64,000 nucleotides of DNA. Origin: Phyllobacterium phragmitis (GTDB lineage Bacteria > Pseudomonadota > Alphaproteobacteria > Rhizobiales > Rhizobiaceae). Of this stretch, positions 1 through 8,229 are shown piece after piece (the stretch's first letter is position 1; the number at the start of each line of letters is the position of its first letter). The stretch spans positions 1 to 64,000 of the forward strand of contig NZ_PVBR01000018.1 in NCBI RefSeq assembly GCF_002980495.1, read 5' to 3'. The position numbers were made by a program, and so were the translations under genes. Below the pieces are notes generated by a model that saw only the letters and a program-made list of their open reading frames with translations, made no database searches and was not told the DNA's origin.

Positions 1-105
1 CTCATTCGCTCCATCAACGACAAGGCCAGCCTCAAGGTCAGACGGAAAACGCTCGGATGGGACGACGATTATCTCGAAACCGCAATAACCGCAGCACACA
101 AATGA
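1..105 (+). CDS. 3' end of an unidentified gene (partial)
   Basis: The first frame is open from the window edge to a TGA at 103-105 and gives 34 C-terminal residues, ending DDDYLETAITAAHK. The piece is too short to assign to a family. Codon choice and reading are compatible with a real coding end, but the start lies outside the window. Confidence 0.4.
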   Translation, partial: LIRSINDKASLKVRRKTLGWDDDYLETAITAAHK

Positions 106-415
106 TTTTTCAAGCGATTCCCCTGATCTGACGTCAAAATGAGAGTCCGGCAGCGTGCCGGCCCGCCACCTATGCCGTACAAGCCGTAGCGCTCCGATGA
201 CACACTCCAAGCCACTCAAGGCCACACGCGCTTCACTGGCTTGGACGGTGCGTTCTTGGCGCATTGTCGGCTCCGACGGTGGCAGGGATTTGGACTCAGT
301 GGCATGATCCAAGATACCTGAAACCGCCGGTCCTTGCTTGCACAAAGATACGATTCACCGAACAAAATCAATCGCTTGCCGTTTATGAACGGAAACTAAC
401 TAGTCCTTCAGGACA
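106..415. other. Gene-free stretch downstream of hipA
   Basis: This 310-bp stretch separates the partial first gene from the hipA stop codon. No convincing reading frame with a ribosome binding site, no tRNA-like fold and no transposon end was seen. Confidence 0.4.
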
Positions 416-1783
416 TCAACGGTGGCGGCCACTGGGAGTGTACCCATCATCGCTTGGGCGTGTTTTCTTTCGTCTTGGCACGGGCTCGGAAACGGCGAGG
501 TTGTCGCGGGATGTATCATGATGTTTCGCCTGTTCAGGCTGAGGCCTCCGTCCATTCAGGATCAAATCAAGTTCTTTGGTTCGTGCTCTGGATAGACCTG
601 CTTCGTCCGCAAACATTGGCCAGCGATCGACAGCAGATCGGATGCGTTCAATCACGTTCAACGCTTCCTGCTCGGAAATGGAAGCGCCATTAGCGACGGC
701 AAGCAAATGCTGCCGGCCTGGGTTCAATCCTTCCCCTGCAATCAATGCACTATGCTGTCCTCCCGGGCCTGCCGAGAAGGTCAGATCGTACGCCGGAGAG
801 AGTTTCCACCGCCCATCCGATCCCATCAGGAAAGAATGGTTCTTCGAATGGTCGTCTCGGTTCCGTGCATACACATTGAAAACCATGTGACCGAACATGC
901 GGAGAACCTCCGCGCTGTCTCTCGTCATCATATGCGTCAGTTTGTGAAGCGAACCGTAGTCAAGTGATGCTTGTCGATGGTCGGCATAGAGAAGACCGCT
1001 CGCAGTATGCATATGCAGTCGCCCCTGCGGTGTGCGGTCAAATCTCTTGGTCGCGAAAAGACGATTTCCCTTTTTTGTCTGCAGCACCCGCGTATCAGCC
1101 ATCTCCAATCCGGCGGCACGCGCCATGAGCGCATAAGCGTGCTCCTCGACACCGATATCTATTGGGTCGTCGGAGCTACGCGATTTAACCATCCAGCGTT
1201 CGAGACCAGGCTTCAATTGATGGCCGTAATCGATCACAAAGGTATTCTGATCCGGGCTCAAGCCGATCATGATCTTGGGACGCGCGCCTGCGGAGCCGCC
1301 CTGAGCTCCCTGCAATGCGTCGATCTCAGCAGTATCCATCTCATTTTGAACAAGCTCAACCTGCTCAACGAACCAGTCCAAGTCGCCTCCACCATGCTTG
1401 TCATCGGGGAGTTCAGGGACGAAAGCCAATGCTCCCATTCCGGAAGTTCCTATCGCAGAAAGACGGACCAAAGCCGTAAGCGTATGGTAGTCTACCCCCG
1501 CTTTTTGAAGGCGGCGATCCAGCAATAGGCGTCCCCATCCATCTGGAATGCTGTCGTTAAAAAGCCCATGCAGCCCATTGAACGGTTCATGCTGAGATGG
1601 AAGAAGACCTGCCTTCACACCGAGATGGAACGGTGAAATTAGCAGTGGCGCGGCTATGAATTCGGCTGCGTACTCAAAGTAAGCCCGGCGTTCCTCGGTA
1701 CTCCAGGCAAGCGTTCCCATATTCCGCTGGGACCCCTCGAGATCGAGAATCACCCTCATTTTTGTGATTGGCCTGAACTTCAT
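416..1783 (-). CDS. hipA: HipA-family serine/threonine kinase toxin
   Basis: 455 residues. HipA kinases phosphorylate a cellular target (GltX in E. coli) and arrest growth until neutralised by HipB. The family signatures are visible: NDSIPDGWGR near residues 76-85 in the N-terminal subdomain, a glycine-rich GGSAGARPK at 162-170 (nucleotide-binding loop), the catalytic NRDDHSKN at 308-315, and SPAYDL at 329-334 in the metal-binding position. All key residues look intact, so the toxin is probably active. The last ~45 residues are basic, proline-rich and probably disordered. The ATG overlaps the TGA of the upstream antitoxin gene by 4 nt, giving translational coupling. The length is close to the usual ~440 residues. 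Target and activity are not deducible from the sequence. Confidence 0.9.
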   Translation of the reverse strand: MKFRPITKMRVILDLEGSQRNMGTLAWSTEERRAYFEYAAEFIAAPLLISPFHLGVKAGLLPSQHEPFNGLHGLFNDSIPDGWGRLLLDRRLQKAGVDYHTLTALVRLSAIGTSGMGALAFVPELPDDKHGGGDLDWFVEQVELVQNEMDTAEIDALQGAQGGSAGARPKIMIGLSPDQNTFVIDYGHQLKPGLERWMVKSRSSDDPIDIGVEEHAYALMARAAGLEMADTRVLQTKKGNRLFATKRFDRTPQGRLHMHTASGLLYADHRQASLDYGSLHKLTHMMTRDSAEVLRMFGHMVFNVYARNRDDHSKNHSFLMGSDGRWKLSPAYDLTFSAGPGGQHSALIAGEGLNPGRQHLLAVANGASISEQEALNVIERIRSAVDRWPMFADEAGLSRARTKELDLILNGRRPQPEQAKHHDTSRDNLAVSEPVPRRKKTRPSDDGYTPSGRHR

Positions 1784-2097
1784 TTCTTGCGAACTCTCTT
1801 CCTGGCCGGATGCCCGATGATGTCTTCAAGTGTCTTTGGAGGCCTTGAAGGAAACAAGCGCTCAAATTCAGCTTCTGCCTCCAAAGCGAATGCGAGCTTT
1901 ACGACAGCTTCAAAGGATGCCTTGCCGGTCTCCTCAAAAACTCTCAGGGAGCCGTAGGAAACCCCAGCCTTGGAAGCTAGCTCTCGTTGGGTAAAATTGG
2001 CATCAATCCGCCGCCGCTTCATCCGTGTTGCGACACCTTCAATGATTTCCTTTGGGGAAGTCATATTAAATGTGATCATAATAGCACTTATATCCAT
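1780..2097 (-). CDS. hipB: HipB-type XRE-family antitoxin
   Basis: 105 residues from the most distal ATG. A helix-turn-helix of the Xre/Cro type is visible (FTQRELASKAGVSYGSLRVFE), followed by a short C-terminal arm ending in a basic PARKRVRKK tail. HipB proteins bind their own promoter and the HipA toxin. Three in-frame ATGs exist (2097, 2079, 2064). None has a clear Shine-Dalgarno sequence, and the first lies among the repeated operator-like half-sites, so translation may start at 2079 or 2064. The gene is translationally coupled to hipA (ATGA overlap). The promoter region is much more AT-rich than the surroundings, as is common for mobile toxin-antitoxin modules. Confidence 0.85.
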   Translation of the reverse strand: MDISAIMITFNMTSPKEIIEGVATRMKRRRIDANFTQRELASKAGVSYGSLRVFEETGKASFEAVVKLAFALEAEAEFERLFPSRPPKTLEDIIGHPARKRVRKK

Positions 2098-2134
2098 AAT
2101 ATTAACTTAAGTGCCATAATAATAGCAATTAAGT
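2080..2134 (-). promoter_or_regulatory. AT-rich hipBA promoter with three operator-like half-sites
   Basis: AATAGCACTTA (2080-2090) and AATAGCAATTAAGT (2121-2134) are direct repeats, and TTAAGTGCCATAAT (2107-2120) is an inverted copy of the same motif. HipB-type antitoxins repress their own operons by binding such repeats. The first site lies within or beside the proposed start of hipB. The assignment is inferred from position and repetition. Confidence 0.5.
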
Positions 2135-2444
2135 TAGCCGTCAAGGCCACTGGCATCGATTAACCATCGTACATTTTTCCGATCGGCTCCCGTGCGCATT
2201 CCGGGTATGAGCCCGGTCCCATGTTCAGGACGGCACACATACAGCTTTGACTTTTTTCGGTGGCCCAGTGGCCGCCGCAGACCCTGTATGCCTGCAACCT
2301 AGAGCCTGAACATGACTGCCATCCCATTCGCCATCGCCTCGACCGTCGTGCAGCTTGCTGCATCGGTTTCGCGTGTCCGCACCACGTCCGGAGGTTTGGA
2401 AATACGCGGCTCAGTCGCCGTCCAAACCGCGGAGGGACTGAGCT

Positions 2445-2612
2445 TTGGCGGAGTCCGAAAAAGAACCGAAAGGGCAGCACTTCCTGCTGTCGCCGGAATG
2501 CCGGACGCTCACCGTCATGGACCTAGCAAAGGTCCGCGAGGAGACGGCCTACGGCTGGTTCAAGCGCATGCGCTGGCCGCAGACAGAAGGCAAACCGTTC
2601 TGTCCGCAGTGC
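2445..2612 (+). pseudogene. Fragment of an IS1595/ISXO2-type transposase (N-terminal part)
   Basis: The frame reads AESEKEPKGQHFLLSPECRT, continues through a WFKRMRW stretch, and ends at the zinc-ribbon start GKPFCPQCG. This matches the N-terminal pattern of IS1595-family transposases, in which an LRW..TDG.PVCP.CG segment precedes the DDE domain. Everything after the CxxC is missing and the sequence runs straight into an ABC-transporter fragment in another frame. No terminal repeats were found. The identification rests on the motif only. Confidence 0.55.
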
Positions 2613-2791
2613 GGGACGCTGCCGTCGGCATCGTGCCGCAGGAGGCGATGCTGCTCAATGACACGCTGAAGATGAACATCGCGCTGGGACGCCCGATCAA
2701 TGAGGAGCGCCTACGCGCCGCGGCGGCCAAGGCAGCCATTCTCGAACGCATAGAGGCGATGCCGCAAGGCTTCGCCCGCTTCATGAAGTGA
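2612..2791 (+). pseudogene. Fragment of an Atm1/HMT1-type ABC transporter ATPase domain
   Basis: The frame contains VGIVPQEAMLLNDTLKMNIA, then an arginine/alanine helix and IEAMPQGF, the Q-loop region of half-size ABC exporters of the Atm1 type. Walker A upstream and the signature and Walker B downstream are absent, and the frame stops after RFMK. It is a remnant of about 60 codons, abutting the transposase fragment, and cannot encode a functional protein. Confidence 0.6.
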
Positions 2792-2873
2792 GCAACGGCA
2801 ATCCGGGCTTCACGGCCAGCTTCGCTGTGGTCATGGGATGGACGTGAGGCGCTGTCCCCTGCCCCGTCGCCGA

Positions 2874-3764
2874 TCAGCCGACGCTCTTGACCACATCAAT
2901 GAACGCCCGAAGCGATGCCGGGACATGACGATGGCCGCAATAGTAGAGCCGCAACCCCGCCACGGCGGGCGACCAATCCTCCATCAAGGCGAACAGCCGT
3001 CCGTCGTCCAGCCATGGTCGCGCCGCCGTCTCGGGCACATAGGCGATACCGATGCCATCCGCCGCGGCCTCCACCATCAGCATTGTATGATCGAGCGTCA
3101 CCACCCCCGGTACGTCGACAGCGATTTCCTGCCCGTGCTTCTCGAACTCCCAGCGGTAGAGCTTTCCGCTCGGGAGGCGCTGCCGGATGCAGCGGTGTCG
3201 CCGGAGATCCTCCGGCGCGCCGGGCCGGCCCGCCGCCGCCACATAAGACGGCGCCGCGACGGCCAGAAAGCGGAGATCCGCCCCGAAAGGGACCGCGATC
3301 ATGTCTTGCGGCACCGCTTCCGCGAGCCTGATGCCGGCGTCGAAGCCCTGCTCGACGATGTCGACAAGGCGTCCGTCGGTGACGAGGTCGAGCGCGACCT
3401 GCGGGTAACGCTCAAGGAAGACGGGCACAACCCGCTTCAGCAGCAGGCGCATCGCGCCCTCGCCGCCATTGATCCGCAGCACGCCGCTCGGATGCCCTCC
3501 ATCCTCGGCGACCGCGTCGATCGCCTGATCGAGATCCTGCAGCACCGGCTTCAACCGCCTGAGAAGACGCTCCCCCGCCTCGGTCGGCGCAACGCTGCGT
3601 GTCGTCCGGTGCAATAGGCGAACACCGAGGCTGCGTTCGAGCGCCGCGATCGTATGGCTGAGCGAGGAGCGCGAAACGCCCAGAACGTCGGCCGCCTGTC
3701 GGAAGCTTCGCTGCTCCGCGACTGCTGCGAAAGCCGTCAGATCGATGAGCGTTGGTCTTGCCAT
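2874..3764 (-). CDS. LysR-family transcriptional regulator
   Basis: 296 residues, the usual LysR size. The N-terminal winged helix-turn-helix is clear (FRQAADVLGVSRSSLSHTIA at about 21-40, then LGVRLLHRTTRSVAPT), followed by a periplasmic-binding-like effector domain. It is transcribed divergently from a short-chain dehydrogenase gene 103 bp away, the typical arrangement in which the LysR protein controls its neighbour and itself; an inverted repeat lies in that gap. The ligand is not predictable. The ATG at 3764 has no strong ribosome binding site. Confidence 0.9.
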   Translation of the reverse strand: MARPTLIDLTAFAAVAEQRSFRQAADVLGVSRSSLSHTIAALERSLGVRLLHRTTRSVAPTEAGERLLRRLKPVLQDLDQAIDAVAEDGGHPSGVLRINGGEGAMRLLLKRVVPVFLERYPQVALDLVTDGRLVDIVEQGFDAGIRLAEAVPQDMIAVPFGADLRFLAVAAPSYVAAAGRPGAPEDLRRHRCIRQRLPSGKLYRWEFEKHGQEIAVDVPGVVTLDHTMLMVEAAADGIGIAYVPETAARPWLDDGRLFALMEDWSPAVAGLRLYYCGHRHVPASLRAFIDVVKSVG

Positions 3765-3803
3765 TGGTCAGGATTCTTCACCACCACATGCGGATTGTTG
3801 CCC

Positions 3804-3830
3804 ATAGTAGCACGAATGTCGAGCCACTAT
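3804..3830. promoter_or_regulatory. Inverted repeat, candidate LysR operator
   Basis: ATAGTAGC (3804-3811) and GCCACTAT (3823-3830) form an inverted repeat with one mismatch and an 11-bp spacer, midway in the divergent LysR/dehydrogenase promoter region. LysR proteins bind dyads of about this size (T-N11-A type). Confidence 0.45.
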
Positions 3831-3867
3831 TTTTCACGCATATCACTGAAGAACAGGAGGTCAGACA

Positions 3868-4692
3868 ATGACGAAGACTTGGATTATCACCGGCGCCTCA
3901 TCCGGTCTGGGGCGGATCATGACCGAGAAGCTGCTTGCCCGCGGCGATCATGTGGTTGCGACGGTTCGAAGACTGGATGCGCTGACCGACCTCCAGCAAC
4001 GTCATGAGGCGGGTCTTCACGTCATTGCCCTGGATGTCACCGACACACACGGGATGCGAGCCGCGGTCGCCGGGGCCTTCGATCGGCTGGATCGGATCGA
4101 TATCGTCGTCAGCAATGCCGGTTATGGCCTGTTCGGCGCTGCCGAGGAGGTGACCGACGAACAGATCGACCGGCAGATCGCGACGAACCTCGTCGGGTCG
4201 ATCCAATTGATCCGCGCAAGCCTGCCGTACCTTCGGCGGCAGGGCGGCGGCCGCATCGTGCAGGTCTCGTCCGAAGGCGGGCAGATCTCATATCCGAATT
4301 TCAGCCTGTACCACGCCAGCAAATGGGGCATCGAAGGCTTTGTGGAAGCGGTCGCCAAGGAGGTGGCACCGTTCGGGATCGATTTCATCCTGGCGGAGCC
4401 CGGACCGACCGCCACCAAATTCGCAGCGGGGCTCGATTCGGCCGCGCCGACGAAGATCTACGATGCAACGCCTGCCGGCGACGTGCGGCGCGGGATCGCC
4501 GACGGCAGTTTCGAGATCAAGGGCGACGCCGCCAGAACAGTCGACGCGATCATCGCCGCCGCTGACGCCGAGCGCCCGCCGCTGCGGCTGGCGCTCGGCA
4601 GCACGGCATATGAAAGCATAAGCCGTGCTCTCGAAGAGAGGCTTCGAGCCATTCGTGCACAGCGCGACGTGGCCTTTTCCGCGGATCGCTAA
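3868..4692 (+). CDS. Short-chain dehydrogenase/reductase (SDR)
   Basis: 274 residues, a classical SDR. Visible are the NAD(P)-binding TGASSGLG at 8-15, NAG at 83-85, the catalytic serine in VSSEGG near 134, and Tyr148/Lys152 (YHASK). An arginine after the first strand (ATVRRLD) suggests a preference for NADP(H). A good ribosome binding site, CAGGAGGT, lies at 3855-3862. The gene is divergent from the LysR regulator and is followed after 13 bp by a secreted lipocalin-like protein, so the two probably form one LysR-controlled unit. Substrate unknown. Confidence 0.9.
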   Translation: MTKTWIITGASSGLGRIMTEKLLARGDHVVATVRRLDALTDLQQRHEAGLHVIALDVTDTHGMRAAVAGAFDRLDRIDIVVSNAGYGLFGAAEEVTDEQIDRQIATNLVGSIQLIRASLPYLRRQGGGRIVQVSSEGGQISYPNFSLYHASKWGIEGFVEAVAKEVAPFGIDFILAEPGPTATKFAAGLDSAAPTKIYDATPAGDVRRGIADGSFEIKGDAARTVDAIIAAADAERPPLRLALGSTAYESISRALEERLRAIRAQRDVAFSADR

Positions 4693-4705
4693 AGGGAGAA
4701 ATCTC

Positions 4706-5206
4706 ATGAAACAGCAAGCTTATAGTTTGGTGGCAAGCGTCTTCGCGGCCATGCTTGTCGCCGCACCGGCAACGGCGCAGACGATGAACAAGGTGGTGGG
4801 GACGTGGCGGATGGTGTCGGCTCACATCGATCCGCAAGGCAGGAACGCGCCGGCCTATGGCCCAAATCCGCATGGCTGGCTCGTGTTCACCGAGGACCTG
4901 ACGTTTGTCGAGGTCCTCACCGATCCTCGGGTCCCGAAATTCGCGTCCGATGTCCGGGGGCAAGGCACGGATGAAGAAAACCGCGCCGCGGTGGCGGGCA
5001 GCATGGGGTTTTTTGGTCGATACACCGTCGACGAAAATGGCGAGTTCAGCGGCAACCGTGTCGAAGGCTCGACCTTTCCCAACTGGGTCGGCAGCGAGCG
5101 CACGCGCGAGGAACTTCGCATGGTGGTCGACGGCGACCAGATGATCGAGAATTTCCGGCGTCCCGAGGGCACAGACATTCGCATCGTCTGGGAGCGCGTG
5201 AAGTAA
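4706..5206 (+). CDS. Secreted lipocalin-like domain protein
   Basis: 166 residues from the ATG at 4706, which has the ribosome binding site AAGGGAGA at 4692-4699. The open frame extends further upstream, but that part overlaps the dehydrogenase gene. The first ~24 residues are a signal peptide (MKQQAYSLVASVFAAML, then APATAQ), so the product is periplasmic. The mature part begins with VVGTWRMVSA and has short beta-strands with a PHGWLVFTEDL pattern typical of the lipocalin-like family (Lipocalin_5). These proteins often sit beside oxidoreductases and may bind small hydrophobic compounds; no function is established. Confidence 0.75.
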   Translation: MKQQAYSLVASVFAAMLVAAPATAQTMNKVVGTWRMVSAHIDPQGRNAPAYGPNPHGWLVFTEDLTFVEVLTDPRVPKFASDVRGQGTDEENRAAVAGSMGFFGRYTVDENGEFSGNRVEGSTFPNWVGSERTREELRMVVDGDQMIENFRRPEGTDIRIVWERVK

Positions 5207-5784
5207 CCTCAAAAAAAGCGCCAGGCGCGGCTCAGCTCGGGCGCTGGCCTGTCGCTTGCCCGTTGCGCGCACCCGGCGTTGCATCTGCCATTTCAACCTC
5301 CACCAATGAAGCTTGGCCGAAGCGTTCCATCTCCCGTGCATGGAACGCTTCCAAGATTCAGGGCGTTTTGACCGGGCCGGCATTTCAGGTAATCCAACGC
5401 CCATGAACCGCGGGCCTTTTGGAGGCCATCCGACCTCTATCGGCGCAAGATGAAGGAACATCTCCGCACTCACACGTCACCGGGAAACTTCGTCTCGACC
5501 GGCGTGGTTTCGGGTGTCGCGCTGCGAACGTCATCCTTTGCTTTCATATATCCGCACCGCGGCGTCGCGCTCGGCGACATGCTGACGACAAATCTCGGCG
5601 CATGGTGCTTCTGCGTTCGTTTCCCCGCCAGACCGCGCGACACCACGTTCATCAGTATCCCCGCCGGGTTTGGCCGGCGGCCAATCTCATGCTACGCGGG
5701 CAGGAGGCAATCCATCATGTCAGTTGCCGGCGGTTTTCACTTCCCATATGGTCCCGCGAACTCTGCGAGATCGGGAAGAAATTC
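5207..5784. other. Gene-free stretch before the MFS transporter
   Basis: 578 bp with no recognisable gene. The reading frame of the downstream transporter stays open through part of it but encodes no recognisable sequence and lacks a ribosome binding site. An imperfect hairpin (GCCAGGCGC / GCGCTGGC) follows the lipocalin-like gene near 5222-5252; it has no T-tract. Confidence 0.4.
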
Positions 5785-7335
5785 ATGCACGGAAAAATAG
5801 CTGGAGAAGGCGGGCGACTGGCAGGGCGTCGCGAGTGGGTCGGCCTTTGCGTTCTGTCGATCGCCTGCCTCATCTATTCCATGGACTTGTCCGTCCTGTT
5901 TCTCGCAATGCCGGCGATCGTGGCCGATCTCGACCCGTCCGCCTCGGAACTTCTCTGGATAAACGACATCTACGGCTTCATGGTCGCCGGCTTTCTCGTC
6001 ACCATGGGCACGCTCGGCGACAGGATCGGACGTCGGCGTGTCCTGCTGATCGGCGCTTTCGCTTTCGGCGTGGCGTCCGCATTGGCCGCTTTCTCGAGCA
6101 CGGCCCAGCAATTGATTGTTTCGCGGGCATTGCTCGGCATTGCAGGTGCGACGATCGCCCCGTCAACCCTGTCCCTTGTGGTCAATCTGTTCCAAAATGA
6201 AGCCGAGCGAAACCGGGCGATCGGGATATGGGGCACGGCTTTCGCTTTGGGAGGCCTTGTGGGGCCGCTGATTGGCGGCGTGTTGCTGCAATATTTCCAC
6301 TGGGGGTCGGTCTTCCTGATCAATATTCCGGTCATGATGGCGCTGCTCATCGCAGCACCTTTTCTGCTGCCGGAGTACAGGAGCGATGAGGGCGGCAAGC
6401 TCGACCTGTTGAGCGTCGTGCTGTCTCTGGCAACGGTCCTGCCGATCATCTACGGCTTCAAACATATGGCGGCCTATGGCTTCGAGACGCGTCAGCTGGT
6501 CCCGATATTGATCGGCCTGTTGGTGGGCGTTTTGTTCGTGCGCCGGCAGAAGACGCTGGCTCACCCGCTCATCGACCTCGGCCTTTTCCGCATACCGGCC
6601 TTCACCGCCTCGCTCATGGTCAATCTGGCCGGCGTCTTCTTCGTTTTCGGCGTCTTCCTTTTCCAAAACCTGTTCCTGCAGCTGGTGCTTGGACTTTCGC
6701 CTCTGGAAGCCGCCTTGTGGTCGATCCCGTCGGCACTTGTCTTCACGATCATGTCGTTCCAGGCCTATCGCATCACCAACCGTTTCGGCGCGGTCCGGAC
6801 CGTTCTGATCGGCCTGCTCGTCAATGCGGCGGGAACCGCGGCGATGGCGGTCGCGGCCTATGCCGAAAGCCTCCTTGGCGTGCTGGGCGCAAGCATGATC
6901 ATCGGCCTAGGCTTTGTCCCCGTCATTCTCACCACGACAGGCCTGATCGTCGGCACCGCCCCGCCCGAGCGCGCAGGCTCCGCCTCCGCAATATCCGAAA
7001 CCAGCGCGGAATTCGGCGGTGCGCTCGGCATCGCCCTGCTTGGCAGCCTCGCCACGGTCGTATACCGCATATGGATGGATGGCGTGGATTTGAACAGCCT
7101 CGATGAGGCACAGGCCACGGCCGTCTCAGCCACGCTCGCCGGAGCGGTCGAGATCGCCAAGACTTTGGGCGGGGCAACGGCGCCGGCATGGCTCGAAACG
7201 GCCAGAACCGGCTTTGCGCTCGGCTTCGCCGTGTGCTGTATCGTTGCCTCCTTCACGCTGCTGGTGCTGGCGGCCATTACGCGAAAAGTGTATGCATATG
7301 TCCACATTGACGACAGCAGCGCGGCGGCGCACTGA
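5785..7335 (+). CDS. MFS transporter, DHA2 family (14-TM drug exporter type)
   Basis: 516 residues from the ATG at 5785, chosen because GGGAAGAA stands at 5773-5780 and the following residues begin the first membrane segment. About 14 hydrophobic segments are visible. Family motifs are GTLGDRIGRRRVL (MFS motif A, loop 2-3) and GPLIGGVLLQYFHW with the following NIPV (motif C region, typical of DHA2 antiporters such as SmvA/EmrB-like proteins). It probably exports cationic or amphipathic compounds with proton antiport at the inner membrane. There is no adjacent membrane-fusion protein, which points to a single-component pump. Substrates unknown. Confidence 0.9.
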   Translation: MHGKIAGEGGRLAGRREWVGLCVLSIACLIYSMDLSVLFLAMPAIVADLDPSASELLWINDIYGFMVAGFLVTMGTLGDRIGRRRVLLIGAFAFGVASALAAFSSTAQQLIVSRALLGIAGATIAPSTLSLVVNLFQNEAERNRAIGIWGTAFALGGLVGPLIGGVLLQYFHWGSVFLINIPVMMALLIAAPFLLPEYRSDEGGKLDLLSVVLSLATVLPIIYGFKHMAAYGFETRQLVPILIGLLVGVLFVRRQKTLAHPLIDLGLFRIPAFTASLMVNLAGVFFVFGVFLFQNLFLQLVLGLSPLEAALWSIPSALVFTIMSFQAYRITNRFGAVRTVLIGLLVNAAGTAAMAVAAYAESLLGVLGASMIIGLGFVPVILTTTGLIVGTAPPERAGSASAISETSAEFGGALGIALLGSLATVVYRIWMDGVDLNSLDEAQATAVSATLAGAVEIAKTLGGATAPAWLETARTGFALGFAVCCIVASFTLLVLAAITRKVYAYVHIDDSSAAAH

Positions 7336-7664
7336 AGGCATTGCGAAAGAGGCGCTGGCCCACATCGGCCAGGCGATCTGATCACTGCCGACCGCGGGAT
7401 GGATAAGAGCTTGAACGCGCCGACGCACCATCGGCTCGCGCCATGAACGGCTCCTGGCGTGCCGCTGGTTCAGACCTCTGAGCCGAAGGACGGATTGGGG
7501 AGGAACTTTGGCCTTCGTGCCGGTTATCTCAACGACTCGGGCGCTGGAACTTTGGATCTGCGCATCGTGCTTTCCGACAACCACCTCGATCCCGGTGCGG
7601 CATTGGTATCAAGTGGCGATCACCCGGCGAGAGGCCGCCTGTAAGGGTTTCCATTCGATCTGCA
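7336..7664. other. Gene-free stretch
   Basis: 329 bp between the transporter and the yegD remnant. Several frames are open, but none resembles a known family. Confidence 0.4.
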
Positions 7665-8150
7665 ATGGACTACAGAGCCCCTTCCGATCATCCCTCATTC
7701 GCGGTGCGCCATCGCGCCCCGGTCCACGCCCTTGCGAGCCGTTTTCATTGTGGTGTCGATTTCGGCACCACCAACTCCACCGTCGGTCTCTGCGCAAGAG
7801 GCAGCGACCCGTTCCTGATCCCCGTCGAGGGCGATCATCTCACCATCCCGTCCGCGCTCTTCTTCAGCCTCGAGGACGGCAGCGTGCATTTCGGCCGATC
7901 GGCCGTTCATGAATATATGGACGGCGCGGAGGGGCGTTTCATGCGGGCGTTGAAGTCGATCCTCGGCACCAGCCTGATGAAGGAAACGACGCTGGTCGGC
8001 CGCGACCGCGTGACGTTCCAGGGACTGATCGGCCGTTTCCTCCGTCATCTGAAGACGCCCAAAGTTCAAGCGTCGCCTCGATCGAGGCACCTGTCATCCA
8101 TGATCTCCGAACCATCAAAACCCATGGATTCAGACCGCGAAAGAAATTGA
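7665..8150 (+). pseudogene. yegD: Truncated YegD-like Hsp70-family protein
   Basis: The actin-like ATPase domain begins normally (CGVDFGTTNSTVGL at about 29-42, the phosphate-1 loop) and continues as a good YegD-type sequence to about residue 130 (LIGRFLRHLK). It then switches to an unrelated tail of about 31 residues, rich in Ser, Arg and Pro, before the stop. YegD proteins are usually over 400 residues, so more than two thirds are missing, including the phosphate-2 and adenosine motifs. The break near 8055 is immediately beside the polysaccharide cluster and probably marks a recombination or deletion junction. Confidence 0.8.
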
Positions 8151-8167
8151 AACTGTAATGCTAAGAC

Positions 8168-8188
8168 GGCGAGCCGTTTCGGCTCGCC
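8168..8188. terminator. Perfect hairpin between convergent yegD remnant and fcl
   Basis: GGCGAGCC-GTTTC-GGCTCGCC, an 8-bp perfect stem with a 5-nt loop, lies between two convergent genes. No T-tract follows on either strand, so a terminator role is inferred from position. Confidence 0.45.
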
Positions 8189-8229
8189 CATCTCCACCAG
8201 ACGCCTAAGGCTGCCGATCTCGTATCATA

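Larger units (their letters stand above)
2135..2873. other. Decayed region with gene fragments
   Basis: 739 bp between hipB and the LysR gene contain no intact gene. The recognisable parts are an IS1595-type transposase fragment and an ABC ATPase fragment, listed separately. The portion 2135-2440 shows an open frame but no family that could be recognised. Confidence 0.5.

Noticed and set aside
5222-5252. Terminator after the lipocalin-like gene
   Set aside because: The stem has a bulge and there is no T-tract; noted only in the gene-free region.
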